64,000 bases of DNA, from the NCBI GenBank assembly GCA_025201375.1, contig JAIWZP010000017.1, positions 124,001 to 188,000 on the forward strand. Direction: 5' to 3'. Made by a program: the position numbers and the translations under genes. The notes beneath the pieces were generated by a model. That model was given only the letters and a program-made list of their open reading frames with translations. It was not told the origin of the DNA and searched no databases. Below, one piece after another: positions 34,485 to 44,569 of this stretch; position 1 is the stretch's first letter, and every line of letters begins with the position of its first letter. Origin of the DNA: Gongronella butleri (Eukaryota > Mucoromycota > Mucoromycetes > Mucorales > Cunninghamellaceae).

Positions 34485-35049
34485 GATATCGACGTAAGCT
34501 AAGTGAAGAAAGAGAAAGAAAAAAAAAAGAGGCTCGGGTGGGGAACAGGGCCAAATAAGGTGCAACAGCAGCTGGCGGGGCCAGTCCGACCGAGTCCGGT
34601 GCTGCCCAATTCATGATGAACAGCCCGTGGGCGCCCCTTTTTTAATGCCATGGCTGTCAAACTGATCTTTTTTTTTTTCTTTGGTGTTGACGACAGGCAA
34701 TTGACGTGGACGGCGCACAGCATTTTCGATAAGAATAGACACATGATTGCTTCAATTGCAATCGTGCATGTGTGCTGACGATTTTGCATACGTAGCTGCG
34801 GCACTTTTTCGTCAAAAAGCCGACGTTCTCCGCCCAGCGGCTTGAGAAAGCCATAATAAAAGAAGAAAAGGCGACCCGTTTTTCTTGCTCAGTCGCTTAC
34901 GAGCATGTCAAATTTAACTAGTACACTGCAATAAACGATTAAAAAGGTTGACCGGCAAAAGAGCAAAGTCGTTAAATTTGGTCTTTTCGTCTTTTTTTTT
35001 TCAAATGGAGCAAATCACGTGACTGACGCGTCGCGCTGTGCAAAAAAAA
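34485..35049. promoter_or_regulatory. RPL5 upstream region
   Basis: This is 565 bp between the RPL5 start codon and the 5S-like gene's 3' end. It should contain the RPL5 promoter. It contains A/T runs (34511-34520, 34669-34678, 34992-35001) but no element that I can name. Confidence 0.4.
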
Positions 35050-35166
35050 GCACTACAGCACCTGGTATTCCCGCGTGATCTCTCACCGCAGTACTAACCA
35101 GGCCGTACTATGGATCGCTGCAGAGATCGGACGGGATCTGGCGCTTTCATAGTCGTATGGCCGTAA
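35050..35166 (-). rRNA. 5S rRNA or divergent 5S copy, dispersed
   Basis: Read on the minus strand, this 117-nt segment contains signature 5S pieces in the right order and spacing: ACGGCCATAC at the 5' end, CCAGATCCCGTCCGATCTCT, GGCCTGGTTAGTACTGCGGT, ACGCGGGAATACCAGGTGCT, then GTAG. It ends in a T run (8 Ts from 35049 down) that suits Pol III termination. The closing helix (TACGGC with GCTGTA) is intact. However, the usual box A word AGTTAAGC after CTGCAG is replaced by CGATCC, and GGGTGACC reads AGAGATCA. It is either a lineage variant or a decaying copy. It lies outside any rDNA, as is common for fungal 5S. Confidence 0.8.
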
Positions 35167-35747
35167 CATGAAAAATTGAAATTGATGGCCTTGACAAGCG
35201 ATCTACAAAGATTTTTTCATCATGTTTTCAAGCCTTTAAGAAGGTTCTCACGTGTCACTGACGTTTGTTTTTGCATCGCGTTACACGAAACACGCTAATT
35301 GGGGGTCGCAAAGACCAATTGACGCGATGCGACTCGACTCGACGCGTCATGATCGCGTTGCCAAATTCCAGAAGGTCGTCACGTGCCTATTGTTGGTCTC
35401 TCTGCATCATGCCATAGCGGCTCTCCGGCGACAAGTAACAAAAAAAAAAGAGTTGAAACAGCCGATTCGTGCGACACGACCTGCTTTCTTTTTCTCTGGA
35501 GCATCAGTGATCGATGCATCAGGCAGCAAAAGAATGAAATTCTCAGGCTAATGGCATTAAAAAATGAATATGTGCTTGCAATAGTTTAGTTGGACATGTT
35601 TTATTTCAAAAATTGAGATGATAGCATAAAAAAGAATGGGCATGGTGGGGAAATTGGATGAGGGAATCATGTGGGAGGGGGGAGATCATTGGAGCATGGT
35701 AAGTGAATGGCAATAATGTTAAAAATTAAGTAGTTTGTGGGATTTTC
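35167..35747. other. Intergenic between 5S-like gene and zinc-finger gene
   Basis: This is 581 bp with no supported gene. TTTATT near 35600 could be the poly(A) signal (minus) of the zinc-finger gene that ends at 35748. Confidence 0.45.
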
Positions 35748-36113
35748 TCAACTTTCAAACGTGTCGCTGCCGTCGCTCTCGTCGGTGTCGCTCTCGTCGC
35801 GCACTACGCTTGGATCACGCATTGGGAGAAACTCCCAATGGTGTTCCAGAACGTGTTCGTGCAAAGCCTTCGCATTTTTGGCACGGCCTGGGCAGAAAAC
35901 GCATGCTGGAGCGGTCTTTTTTGTCGTCAATGCCGAATTGCGGCTCGCCAAGTGCTTGGTCTCGTGTCGCACGCGTTTTGAAATCATGTCCTGCGGCACG
36001 CGATATTCATGCGCCTCCACCAGGTGCTGGCGCAGTACGGTGGGCCGCCAAAACCCCTGATTTGCGCGATGGCATCCGGGAACAAAGCAATAAAAAGAGT
36101 GATATAAAGTCAT
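35748..36113 (-). CDS. Small protein with two C2H2-like zinc motifs
   Basis: This is an intronless gene of 121 aa. It is related to the N-terminus of the neighbouring 493-aa protein. Motif 1: C9-x4-C14-x15-H30-x4-H35 in FYCFVPGCHR...LRQHLVEAH. Motif 2: C71-x2-C74-x12-H87-x4-H92 in CVFCPGRAKNAKALHEHV. Spacing is identical in the paralogue. A short acidic Ser/Asp tail ends the protein, where the paralogue has about 390 more residues. I do not recognise the family; C-x4-C spacing in the first finger and the flanking YCFVPGC are characteristic of the pair. Nucleic-acid or protein binding are both possible. It could be a truncated duplicate of its neighbour. Confidence 0.72.
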   Translation of the reverse strand: MTLYHSFYCFVPGCHRANQGFWRPTVLRQHLVEAHEYRVPQDMISKRVRHETKHLASRNSALTTKKTAPACVFCPGRAKNAKALHEHVLEHHWEFLPMRDPSVVRDESDTDESDGSDTFES

Positions 36114-36455
36114 GACAAGGGGAAAAAAAGATCACAAAAGAAACAATGAGAATACAAAGTAATCAGGAGCGCGTGCCCCCTTTTTATTCACTTTTTTAAA
36201 TCGGCGCTGACCACAACGCTTCGATGCAAGAAAAAAAAGGGGGGTGATGGCATCAAGGCGTTTTTCGGGCCAATTAAAGAGCGATGGCTCATTTTTTTTT
36301 TTAGTGGATTCAGAACATACAAGAAAAGAGAGGGAGGGATATTCATGCACATGTACAACTTTATTGGGGTAGTGGGGGTTGGAAGAGGGCGAAACCAGAA
36401 TAAAACAGGGAAAAATAGTGGGTATGACGGATGATGTTTAACAATGAGATTTGAT
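36114..36455. other. Spacer between the paired zinc-finger genes
   Basis: This is 342 bp in which the upstream gene's 3' end (TTTATT at 36360) and the small gene's promoter must fit. No other feature is seen. Confidence 0.45.
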
Positions 36456-37937
36456 TCAGGTTGCCGGAGTGGTAGACGGATCAGCAGTGTGCATGAGCGG
36501 GGATTCAACCTTCTGGCCAAGGCATTGCGCGTCAAAAGCTTCTAGAACCATGATCATTTCCGGTAGCTTGACAATAAGGCCGTGCAGATCGGTCATACAG
36601 CGCGGCACGTCGATTTCTGTCAATTTAAACATGGTATAGGTCTCGTTGACGGGCTGGACCAGCAGATAAAACGCGACCGAGTAGCCAATGGCTTGGATGC
36701 CGAGCGTGGCTGTCATTTTGTGCTTGTCCATTGTTGCTTTGCAGTCCATGGTGATGCGAAAGAGGTCGCTGTTGATGGTGAGCGCGTCATTGTGTGGTCC
36801 CGGGGGCCGGATCAAGGCGTGGCCATGATTGGCTTCACGATTAGCGCCGCAAAAGCGACTGAGGGTCAGGACAGATGCGGTGTGAGAGGGAAGTGCCTTT
36901 GGGTCTTGGGCATCATGCGAGATTGGCTCTGGATTTTCTGTCCAAACGGCCACATCGCGTTCTGGGTCCTCAAAAAGACCGGTAAGGAACTTGTTGACGA
37001 GGCCCTTGCATGTACTGGCATCATAGGCTGCGCCTTCTTTGCGCGGAGAGTCGGGCAGGCTGCTGATGAGACTGGCCAGCATCTTTGTCACCCTGCGCTG
37101 GTGGCGCGTCAGATTGCTGATGGTAAATAGTCGCACAAGCGCTTCGTCACGCGACATCTCGCCGCGAACCAGCGCGTCGGCCACCGTGATTTGCGCAATC
37201 ATGACGACCATGGGCATCGGCGGCCGAACAAGCTCGAATTTTTCGCGCACGAGCCTGACGACGGCATCCGTTTCGCGCGGCGAAATCATGGAGGCGAGGT
37301 CCGCGGGATAGGAGTTTGGTACGAGAAGCTGCACATGGCGCTCAAGAAGCATGCTCGCCAAATGGTGCTCCAGCGACAGCGAGCTCGAATCCGCCTTGTC
37401 GCTTGCGTTTGGATCTGTCACGGTAGCCACGTCGTCCATTGAGCGGCGTTCAGGTGTGGTACAAGGGGGCGGTGACGCGTCGTCATTCAAGGCAGTCGTC
37501 ATCGTCATGGGGGCAATAGGCACAGGAATGGACGGAATACCGGTATATTGTGCATGCATAAGATATTCCTTCCGGTGCGATAGTCTTCCCAAGTCCGTCT
37601 CCTCTTCCTCCGTTACGATTGTAAGCGTCGCTGGAAGAAGTTCGGCGTGCCAGTGTTGCACATGAATGCGCAATTTCAGCATACAATCACGATCTGCAGA
37701 ACAAAAGGGACATGCAAACGGCTCTGCCGCTGATCTTTGCCTATAAGGGTCCACCATCTTCGGGTACTTGCGACGCCCTTTGGCCCGAAAGTCTTCAGGA
37801 ATTTCGAAATTGTGCGAACTGACGAGGTGCTCGCGAACAATAGAGCCGCTTTGAAAAGAACTCGACTCATGCGCGCACCCCGGAACAAAACAATAGAATA
37901 TAGACTTTTTAAAAGGCACCAAACGCGGTCCTGGCAT
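36456..37937 (-). CDS. 493-aa protein with two N-terminal C2H2-like zinc motifs
   Basis: This gene is intronless, unusual in this intron-rich window. Motif 1: C16-x4-C21-x15-H37-x4-H42 in FYCFVPGCAHE...VREHLVSSH. Motif 2: C76-x2-C79-x12-H92-x4-H97 in CPFCSADRDCMLKLRIHV. After an 80-residue Ser/Asp/Thr-rich linker, the remaining two thirds look like an alpha-helical domain followed by a beta-rich one (TMDCKATMDKHKMTATLGIQ, VAFYLLVQPVNETYTMFKLT). I do not recognise it. It could be a transcription regulator or part of an expanded lineage-specific family. The first ATG in the frame was used, and the motif begins 12 residues later, as in the paralogue. Confidence 0.78.
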   Translation of the reverse strand: MPGPRLVPFKKSIFYCFVPGCAHESSSFQSGSIVREHLVSSHNFEIPEDFRAKGRRKYPKMVDPYRQRSAAEPFACPFCSADRDCMLKLRIHVQHWHAELLPATLTIVTEEEETDLGRLSHRKEYLMHAQYTGIPSIPVPIAPMTMTTALNDDASPPPCTTPERRSMDDVATVTDPNASDKADSSSLSLEHHLASMLLERHVQLLVPNSYPADLASMISPRETDAVVRLVREKFELVRPPMPMVVMIAQITVADALVRGEMSRDEALVRLFTISNLTRHQRRVTKMLASLISSLPDSPRKEGAAYDASTCKGLVNKFLTGLFEDPERDVAVWTENPEPISHDAQDPKALPSHTASVLTLSRFCGANREANHGHALIRPPGPHNDALTINSDLFRITMDCKATMDKHKMTATLGIQAIGYSVAFYLLVQPVNETYTMFKLTEIDVPRCMTDLHGLIVKLPEMIMVLEAFDAQCLGQKVESPLMHTADPSTTPAT

Positions 37938-38228
37938 GACTAGAAAGAAATGGAAAAAAAAAAAAACGAAGTCTTCGTTTTGGCAGGCACATTTCCGACT
38001 TGTTTTGCGTTCCAGAGTTTCAATCCCCGCACACTGGCGTAGTCGTGTTACGCTCCAGTGACCTGCCAGGAATTAACGGCAACCCCGCCCCTAAATGCTC
38101 ATCATTTACGCGTGAAGAGATTTTTTTTCATCACTTTGCTTTCTGTTTCTAGTGCACATGGACTTGAACCAGGTGCAGGGTGGATGTAATGCATTGATAA
38201 AGAGGTCATCGTGTCAGGTTGCACGTTT

Positions 38229-38276
<48 letters not shown>

Positions 38277-38869
38277 TCGACTGACGAGAATAATGGCATT
38301 TACAGTATCATAAATAAAGCAAAAACATTGATCTTCAGGCAGGTGCGCTTGCTCCAACTATACTGTGCGTGGAACAAATGCGGCTTTGCCTTCGAGATAT
38401 ATGTTTCTGCGGCGAGCAAGCGTTCATTTTGGTGATTTACTGGGCAAATCGCTTGTTCTCGACATCATTCCATGATTCCATCCGCATGAAACTTTGTCAG
38501 GCGCACATGACCGCCTTGCATGTCAGCTTTTTCCATTTATTGCCATCAGAAGAAGTGCCAGTAAAACAATTTACCACGAAAACTGAGTTATCGCGCTATT
38601 TTTGTTCTTGTCGCTTTGTTTTTTGTAAGAAAAACCTTTCTCAATAATAATAAACTAAAAACACAAAGCACATTATAAACTGCATTTTTGCTGCTTACAG
38701 CGTTATCATACAGAAAAGTGCTATCACACTATTCTCAGAAAGCAGCCTAGGCATGTTGTACTAGCTTTGAACTACTGTACAAATGTCGTTCTTTATCCGT
38801 CCATTTTGAAGAAGCTCAGTGGACGAAAACTGACACGTGCTGCTACTGTATCGTTTTACAGTATTACCT
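37938..38869. other. Intergenic with 44-bp A run and TACTGTA-type words
   Basis: This holds the zinc-finger gene promoter side, an A run at 38231-38274 and repeated TACTGTA/TACAGTA words (38306, 38362, 38776, 38845). No coding frame or intact tRNA is seen. Confidence 0.45.
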
Positions 38870-41800
38870 TAAGCAACGCGTTGCACTGCACAAAACCGTA
38901 CTCATTTACCTACGTATCTTTTACTGTAAAAACCAAAAAGCGTGTCTTTCAGACTTTGCTGGCTTGCTGTGCCTCCAGAAATTTTTTTACAGCCTACCTG
39001 CCCGAGGACAAAAGTCGCGTCACGCGATGAACCTTAGCCTAGCGCAATATAAAGGATAGGTCCGCCCGATTTTTTTGAGCCCACAAAGCCCAAAAAACAC
39101 CAATTTGTTCTGCTTTGCCTTTTTCTCGCCATCTTCTTGGCTGATCCCCATCAAAAGTTGCTGCATTGGATTCAGCGCAAAATTTGCAACAAAAAAGCTT
39201 AAAACACCAAAGCTCTACCACATTTTAAAAAATTCAGGGGTCACGCATTTACCTAGGTAATCCCAAAAACGGGTAATTTCGAACTCCGGGTGATCAATGC
39301 ATCCCAAAAAGGTAACTCCGACATTTTGCTATTGACAAACAAAATGGCAAGTCGCCCCATCGTCAGAAAAAAAGCCCAAAGAGTAATGCATGAACGGCGA
39401 TCGATTGAGAAAAGTGTCTACTTTGGGCAAGATTTTTTTGCAAAAATTTAAGGTTTGACACTTCCAAATTTAGGTGCGTAAATTGCATGGAATTTTTTTT
39501 ACTGTATTTTTTTTGCAGATTTTTGTGCGCTGTAGAGTGGGCTGGAAGCTGGTGAAATGACCGATGCAAAAAGTTAAAACCCAAGCTAGCGTCCTGCAAG
39601 TCATCCCATTAGATGCTTTGCCCCCTGTTTTTTTATTAAATATGAAATAAAAATCGGGGGTTGACTAGACAGTTGTCGAGCAATTCGCCATTGAATTTTT
39701 TGTTGAAAAAGTGTATTTCCTCGGTCAGTTTTGATCAGATCGCCGTGAAACTTGTTTCATTCGGTGGAGATTCAGCAGCAGCATTTGACACGTTAAAAAC
39801 ATCGTTGGTTATTTTTCCAGTTGTCGAGAAAAGCAAGTTTGAAAATTGATTCAATGTTTGATCGAATTTTGCAAGCGGGCAAAGTTCATCCATTGGGCAA
39901 AGCAAACAATCAGGAAATGACACCCGAGCGCGTCTCTTTCGATCGGTGCCATTTCACCGCGATCCACAAAATATTTTGAGAGACTCGTGCCGGATTTGTG
40001 GAAATGTCTGAATTTTGGATTCATTTGCACAATGACTCGGTCGACTCCTGGTTTGAACGGTTTTTCAAAAAGAGTCTCGTCGGTAAACATTATGCATAGA
40101 TATTGGGCCATCCAACCATGATGATTTGTGGCATTATTTATTTCTGCATTTGTAAAAATGTCGAGATTTCGAATTCATCTGCAAAACGATCCAGTCAAGC
40201 AATCTTGGGGTTTCATGTTGTTTTGTTGAATAAGGCGCGGCAAAATAGTCAACGGGCTGTTATGCCCGCAAAGCCAAGATTCACGCCCTGCATTTTTTTT
40301 TCTGGATTCCCTTTTTCTTACGCGCTCCTGTGCCATCCCTCCTCAAGGCTGTCCCCTTCGCGCGACCGCTCTTAGCTCCTAATTCCTGATGGACAACACC
40401 AATGCATGATGACCCAACCTCCTAACATGCGATTGACCCTTAACATGGCGTTAAATCCCCTTTTTACTGATGGATCCTTCAGATCCATCATCTTGACTCA
40501 TCTGTAGATACGACCCCCTATTTTCCCTTGATCCTTAGAGTATAAAAGGGCATCCGCACAGCGCATGTCCTTCCTTTTTCCCTTATCTCCACAATCACAT
40601 ACTTATTGCTACAGTATAATAAACCTGCCTGCCACAATGCTTTCTCAGACCAATGCTGTCCCTTCCGTGCCTGTGGCACCGGTGCCCTTCTGCGGGCACA
40701 ACACGGGCAAAGGTTGGGAGGCAATCGATTGATGATGATTTGTGTTGGTCATCCATGGATTTGTGCCAATTCTTGAAAACGGCGCATGCCACGAAAACGG
40801 CCCGATCAGCAGCTGGTTTTTTAATTTTTCTTCAAAGAGAGACGCTGAAAAAGCCAAGTGGCAAAGTTTGGCGATCATCGAATCATGATTTTACCGCGAA
40901 ATGAATTTTACAAAAACGCGCTACAGCCAAATTTTCAGCAATGCCGTGCTTCCTGACAAACCACATGATTGATTTTTGGGTTTTTATTTTTTTCTGAGAA
41001 GAGAGGAGCAACATCCACTACATGTAAAAGTTTCGTGGAGCTGCGATGAGTCCTTGATGACGAAATCTTTTTTTTCAAATTTAGAAAAAAAGGGTGGGTC
41101 AGGTCAAAATACATCTGGAGGGTCGCCCGCTTTGAGAGGCTCAGGTCTCTCAAATCCGTTTGGCAACCCACACATTGGGCATCTGAGAGTCATATCATCC
41201 GGTGTATTGACCCCTTCTTTCTAAGCAAATCTGCAATAAAAACCGGGGGTCGATCAAGCCGTTTTCGAGGGATGGGCAATCAAAGCCAAATTTTATAAAA
41301 AAAATTTCAGCATCACTTTTGGTCGTACGCTGGTGAATCTGGGTTCATCCGACAGAGAATCGAATTATGCATTTATTGTCACAGTAGCACGCCATCATCC
41401 TTTGTCTTGTCCATTGCCGAGAAAAACGAAGCTGAAATGTTTGATTGGGCGTTGCAAGCGTACAAATATTGCGCATCGGCGTTGCCGGGCAGGGATGAAA
41501 TGACCCCCTTGTGCGTGTCTTTCCACTTGTAAGATTTGAGCCTGCTGGTTGAATAGCAGTTTGACGCGCTAGAGACAAAATTGTGAATTTATGGAGCATT
41601 GTCAATTTTCTTGCCAAAGGTCAGATCAACCCCCGGTTTTTACTATTGTTCTGAAAAGAGAGAGACCAAAATGCTCATCATCATATGCCAAAATTTCATG
41701 GAGCTGCAAGCACTCGATGGTGCACATCAATTTTCAAAAATGACGATTTTCGGCGTAAAACGCATTTGAGGTCTTTTTTTCGACTCAAGGTCATCTCCCC

Positions 41801-42300
41801 GAAAAGTACTTGAATCTCCGTGAAATTCACATCATCAGAAAGAGCGTGGCTCGCTGCATACTTGGACAACTGGACATTATTGATGATCAATAAAAAATTG
41901 ATTTTGGCGTTTTTGACACTACTGTTTCAAAACCATATATGTTTTTCAACGCTTGAACAACCACGTCAAAAAGTCGGATTACACGGGCCTTCCCTCTGTC
42001 AAATTCATGCACCGAGAGTGTCTCTTGCCCGTAGACACGTCTGCGCGGCTCTACTGTACACATGAGCGTGTTTTTCCGCGCAATTCGCGGTTGAAATAAA
42101 ATAGAAAACTGGCCATTGCTCTACAACGAGCAGATGGATCAATCTCTGTTTTCTCTTTTTTGTCGGTTTTGAATGTGGACGCATCGTGTGTGCAAGTTTG
42201 GCGGCATTCTAGCAATCTGGATTTTGAATTTGGTTTGGGTGCCCGTCACGGCTCATTTTTTGACGGCATTTTCAAGCGTGTAAAGCGCGTCCAGCAAAGC
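38870..42300 (+). repeat. Dispersed non-coding repeat, near full-length copy split by an LTR
   Basis: This is colinear with 13.9-17.4 kb: L landmark GCCTCCAGAAATTTTTTTAC at 38971, GAACGGCGATCGA near 39391, AGGTCAAAATACATCTGGAG near 41101, CTAAGCAAATCTGCAATAAAA at 41222. The R part includes CATCAGAAAGAGCGTGGC near 41834, GTGTCTCTTGCCCGTAGACA near 42018 and GTGTGCAAGTTTGGCGG near 42189. The LTR at 40258-40703 interrupts it. No long reading frame. Ends are approximate. Confidence 0.78.
40258..40703 (+). mobile_element. Solo LTR (446 bp) with target-site duplication
   Basis: The ends are TGTTATGCCCGC and GCGGGCACAACA, an 11-of-12 inverted match that begins TG and ends CA. The flanks are CGGGC at 40253-40257 and again at 40704-40708, a 5-bp target-site duplication. 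Inside, TATAAAAGGG at 40541 and AATAAA at 40618 fit an LTR promoter and poly(A) signal, in the plus orientation. No internal retrotransposon sequence or second LTR follows, so this is a solo LTR left by recombination. It inserted within an older repeat copy. I cannot say whether it is Ty3 or Ty1 type. Confidence 0.88.
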
Positions 42301-42557
42301 ATCCAAGCGGAGACGAAATGACGCGCGAGTGCGTCTATTGTCAATGGGGATGCTTTTTTGTCGAGCAAAGAACAAGTTGCCAAACGTTGACGAAAATGAG
42401 AAAGGTTTTGCATAAAAACGCCCATTTTTGGGTGCTGTGCAAGATTTTAGGCCCATTTTCAAAGCGAGCGCCAAGCGGAGACTCAAACCAGCGGGTGCTG
42501 TGCTTTGCCTGTTCTTTCGTTTTCCTCTCGTTTCGCCACTTTTTTTTCATATGACGC
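42301..42557. promoter_or_regulatory. Upstream region of the coiled-coil orphan gene
   Basis: This is 257 bp between the repeat copy's approximate end and the start codon. A pyrimidine-rich stretch (42505-42550) precedes the ATG. The promoter role is inferred from position. Confidence 0.35.
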
Positions 42558-43362
42558 ATGCCTGAACGACAAGCCCGTTCGGATCTCTTGCCAAACGACA
42601 TGGTGTCGTCGTCCGTTGGCGGGTCATGTGAGCCTATGAGGAGCGATGACAGACTAAACGCGGTTGCTCGGCCGGAGCTTGAGCCGCCGGAGGCGGATCC
42701 GGGCGACAAGCAAGCGCGGTGGCAGTTTCGCAAGGCGGCCAAGGCACGTAAACGTCGTTCTCAGCGGCAGGCTGCGGCGCAGGCGCGTGTGCAGCGACAT
42801 CAGGCGCAACAGCAGCAGCGTGAAGCCGATGCGGCACGGCATGCCAAAGTGTACGAGCAGCAAAAAGCGCAATGGGAAGCCAAAGAGCGCGAATTCAATG
42901 CGATCAACGCCGCACGCAAGGTTGCGCGCGAAGTCGAGAAGCGCGCACGCGACGAGGCCATGGTACGAACAAAAAAAAATCGAATAGGCAGAGACAGAGT
43001 GAGAGGCTCAATTTCCCCCTCATTTTTTTTTGTCCAGACCAAGTTTGTCTTGTCGCTCCAGCGGCTCCACACGGACCCGCCTGCAGGGTACGCCAGCCAA
43101 GCGCCTCCAATGACCAGCTCGGTAAGTTTGACGCGCGACGTCAACCTTACTCGCCACGTGTATTAACCTTTTTTTCTTATTTTGCGCCCCACGATGTTTT
43201 GCGTTATCATTTAAGACTTTCAAGCAACGTGGCTCTGTGCTCAAGCAATTCGAGGCACAAGATGCGGATCACAAGCGACAGACATACCGCCAGCGGCACA
43301 CACTCAAAAAAAAGCAATTGCAGCAGCAAAAACATACAGACAAGGACACACCGGCGTCCTGA
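42558..43362 (+). CDS. Orphan coiled-coil protein
   Basis: Exons 42558-42962, 43038-43121 and 43216-43362 give 211 aa, all in phase 0 with GT-AG introns. Residues about 50-135 are highly charged and Ala/Gln/Arg-rich (RWQFRKAAKARKRRSQRQ, KAQWEAKEREFNAINAA) and predict a long helix or coiled coil. Then comes a short conserved-looking block TKFVLSLQRLHTDPPAGYA. The basic end has FKQRGSVLKQFEAQDADHKR. I do not recognise the family; composition fits a nuclear or RNP-associated protein, but that is a guess. A poly(A) signal AATAAA lies at 43439-43444. The three phase-0 exons and the poly(A) signal support a real gene. Confidence 0.7.
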
Positions 43363-44569
43363 CGATGCAAAACACGCACGCATTGATACCCGCCTCTTGT
43401 TTGGCACACATAGCTGCGTCCAATGCCTCATCGTTGCCAATAAAATCACCATTTAAGCTCACAAGCATATTAAACGCGTCTTTCTCGCTCTATTTTCGAT
43501 TTTATAAACGCGATGCTGCCCCTTTTTTCCTGCGCCCACTTGTCTTTTCGTCCTCTAAAGGATGGAAGGCGCCGAGGTCCCTTGAAATAGCGGGCAAGAT
43601 GGTTCCCAGCGACATGGTGTTGAAGAGCGATGACGCGATCCATGGATGAAAAAAAACAAGGTTCAAACAAAGATTGAGCGGGTGTCTGTGTGTTGCGTGT
43701 GGGGAAAGGGGCGCACGCGCAGGCACACAGGGTGCAAAGATAGATCGGTGGGCTGGCCAATGTCTATTTTTCCAAGTGTGGAGCTGTCAATCTTTCTCGA
43801 TTTGGCAAGCTTTGTGCTTTGAGAGAGGCGAGGGGGGGTAAACCATTGGGCGGCGCGCGAGATTGGTCTTTTTCCCAATTGGGCAAGCTGTTTGGAAGGG
43901 GTGTTCTGCGTGTGAACAAGGAGACTAGAGGTGTGGGTGTCCCGTGGAGCGAAGAAAAAGGGAACTCGAGAGTCAATGCGGAGAGGAATGTGTGTGTGTG
44001 CCCTGTTTCCACGCGTTCCGCTCTTTTTCTTTCGAGCTGCTCGTCTTTTCATTTGGCGACCATGAAAATATAGCCCGTTTTGAAACCTTATTTCTCCATT
44101 GGCCTCCCATTTTTGGGTCATTGGCTTCTTTGGGGGAGAGGCGAAGTGTCGGCCGTGGCACAAGGAGCACCTCTTTTGGTTACGCCTCCGGATTGGGTGG
44201 TACGCGGATGCCCTGACTTTTGGCGGTCACCAATCAGAGCCTGGTTGATCCTTTTGCCCTCGAAACCCGAATTTTTCCGCTTTTTTTTGGCAGCGCGGGC
44301 GTCGATTTTGTGCCTTTTGTTCCTTGCGGCCGAACGACCTGGTCTTTTTGGCGCCGCTCAGACGTAAAAAAAAAAGGCACGACCATCGTCTTGACTCGGT
44401 GGAAACTCTTATGGTAAGAGTAAAAAAAAAAAAAAAGGATATAAAGATAAACATCGATTGTTTCCCCACACGTTTCTGCTTTTCTTTATTCTTTTTTCTT
44501 TTTCTTACACACGCTTCTTTTTCATACCCCTTCTCTCTTTTGCTCCTCCCTTTTTTATTATCAACAACA
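43363..44569. other. Intergenic, Myb-gene promoter side
   Basis: These 1.2 kb hold the coiled-coil gene's poly(A) signal (43439). A TATA-like ATATAAAG at 44439-44446, 124-131 bp before the Myb start codon, is followed by a pyrimidine-rich leader. No other gene is seen. Confidence 0.5.

Noticed and set aside
38150..38240. Possible tRNA on the minus strand: a T-arm-like GGTTCAAGTCC at about 38163-38173, followed by TGCAC-type acceptor pairing
   Set aside because: The T stem has a mismatch, no D-arm GG or plausible anticodon loop fits, and the acceptor pairs for only 5 bp. At best it is a tRNA-derived fragment.
40637..40732. Short ORF starting ATGCTTTCTCAG downstream of a TATA box
   Set aside because: The TATA, poly(A) signal and ORF start all lie inside the solo LTR, and the frame stops soon after the LTR end.
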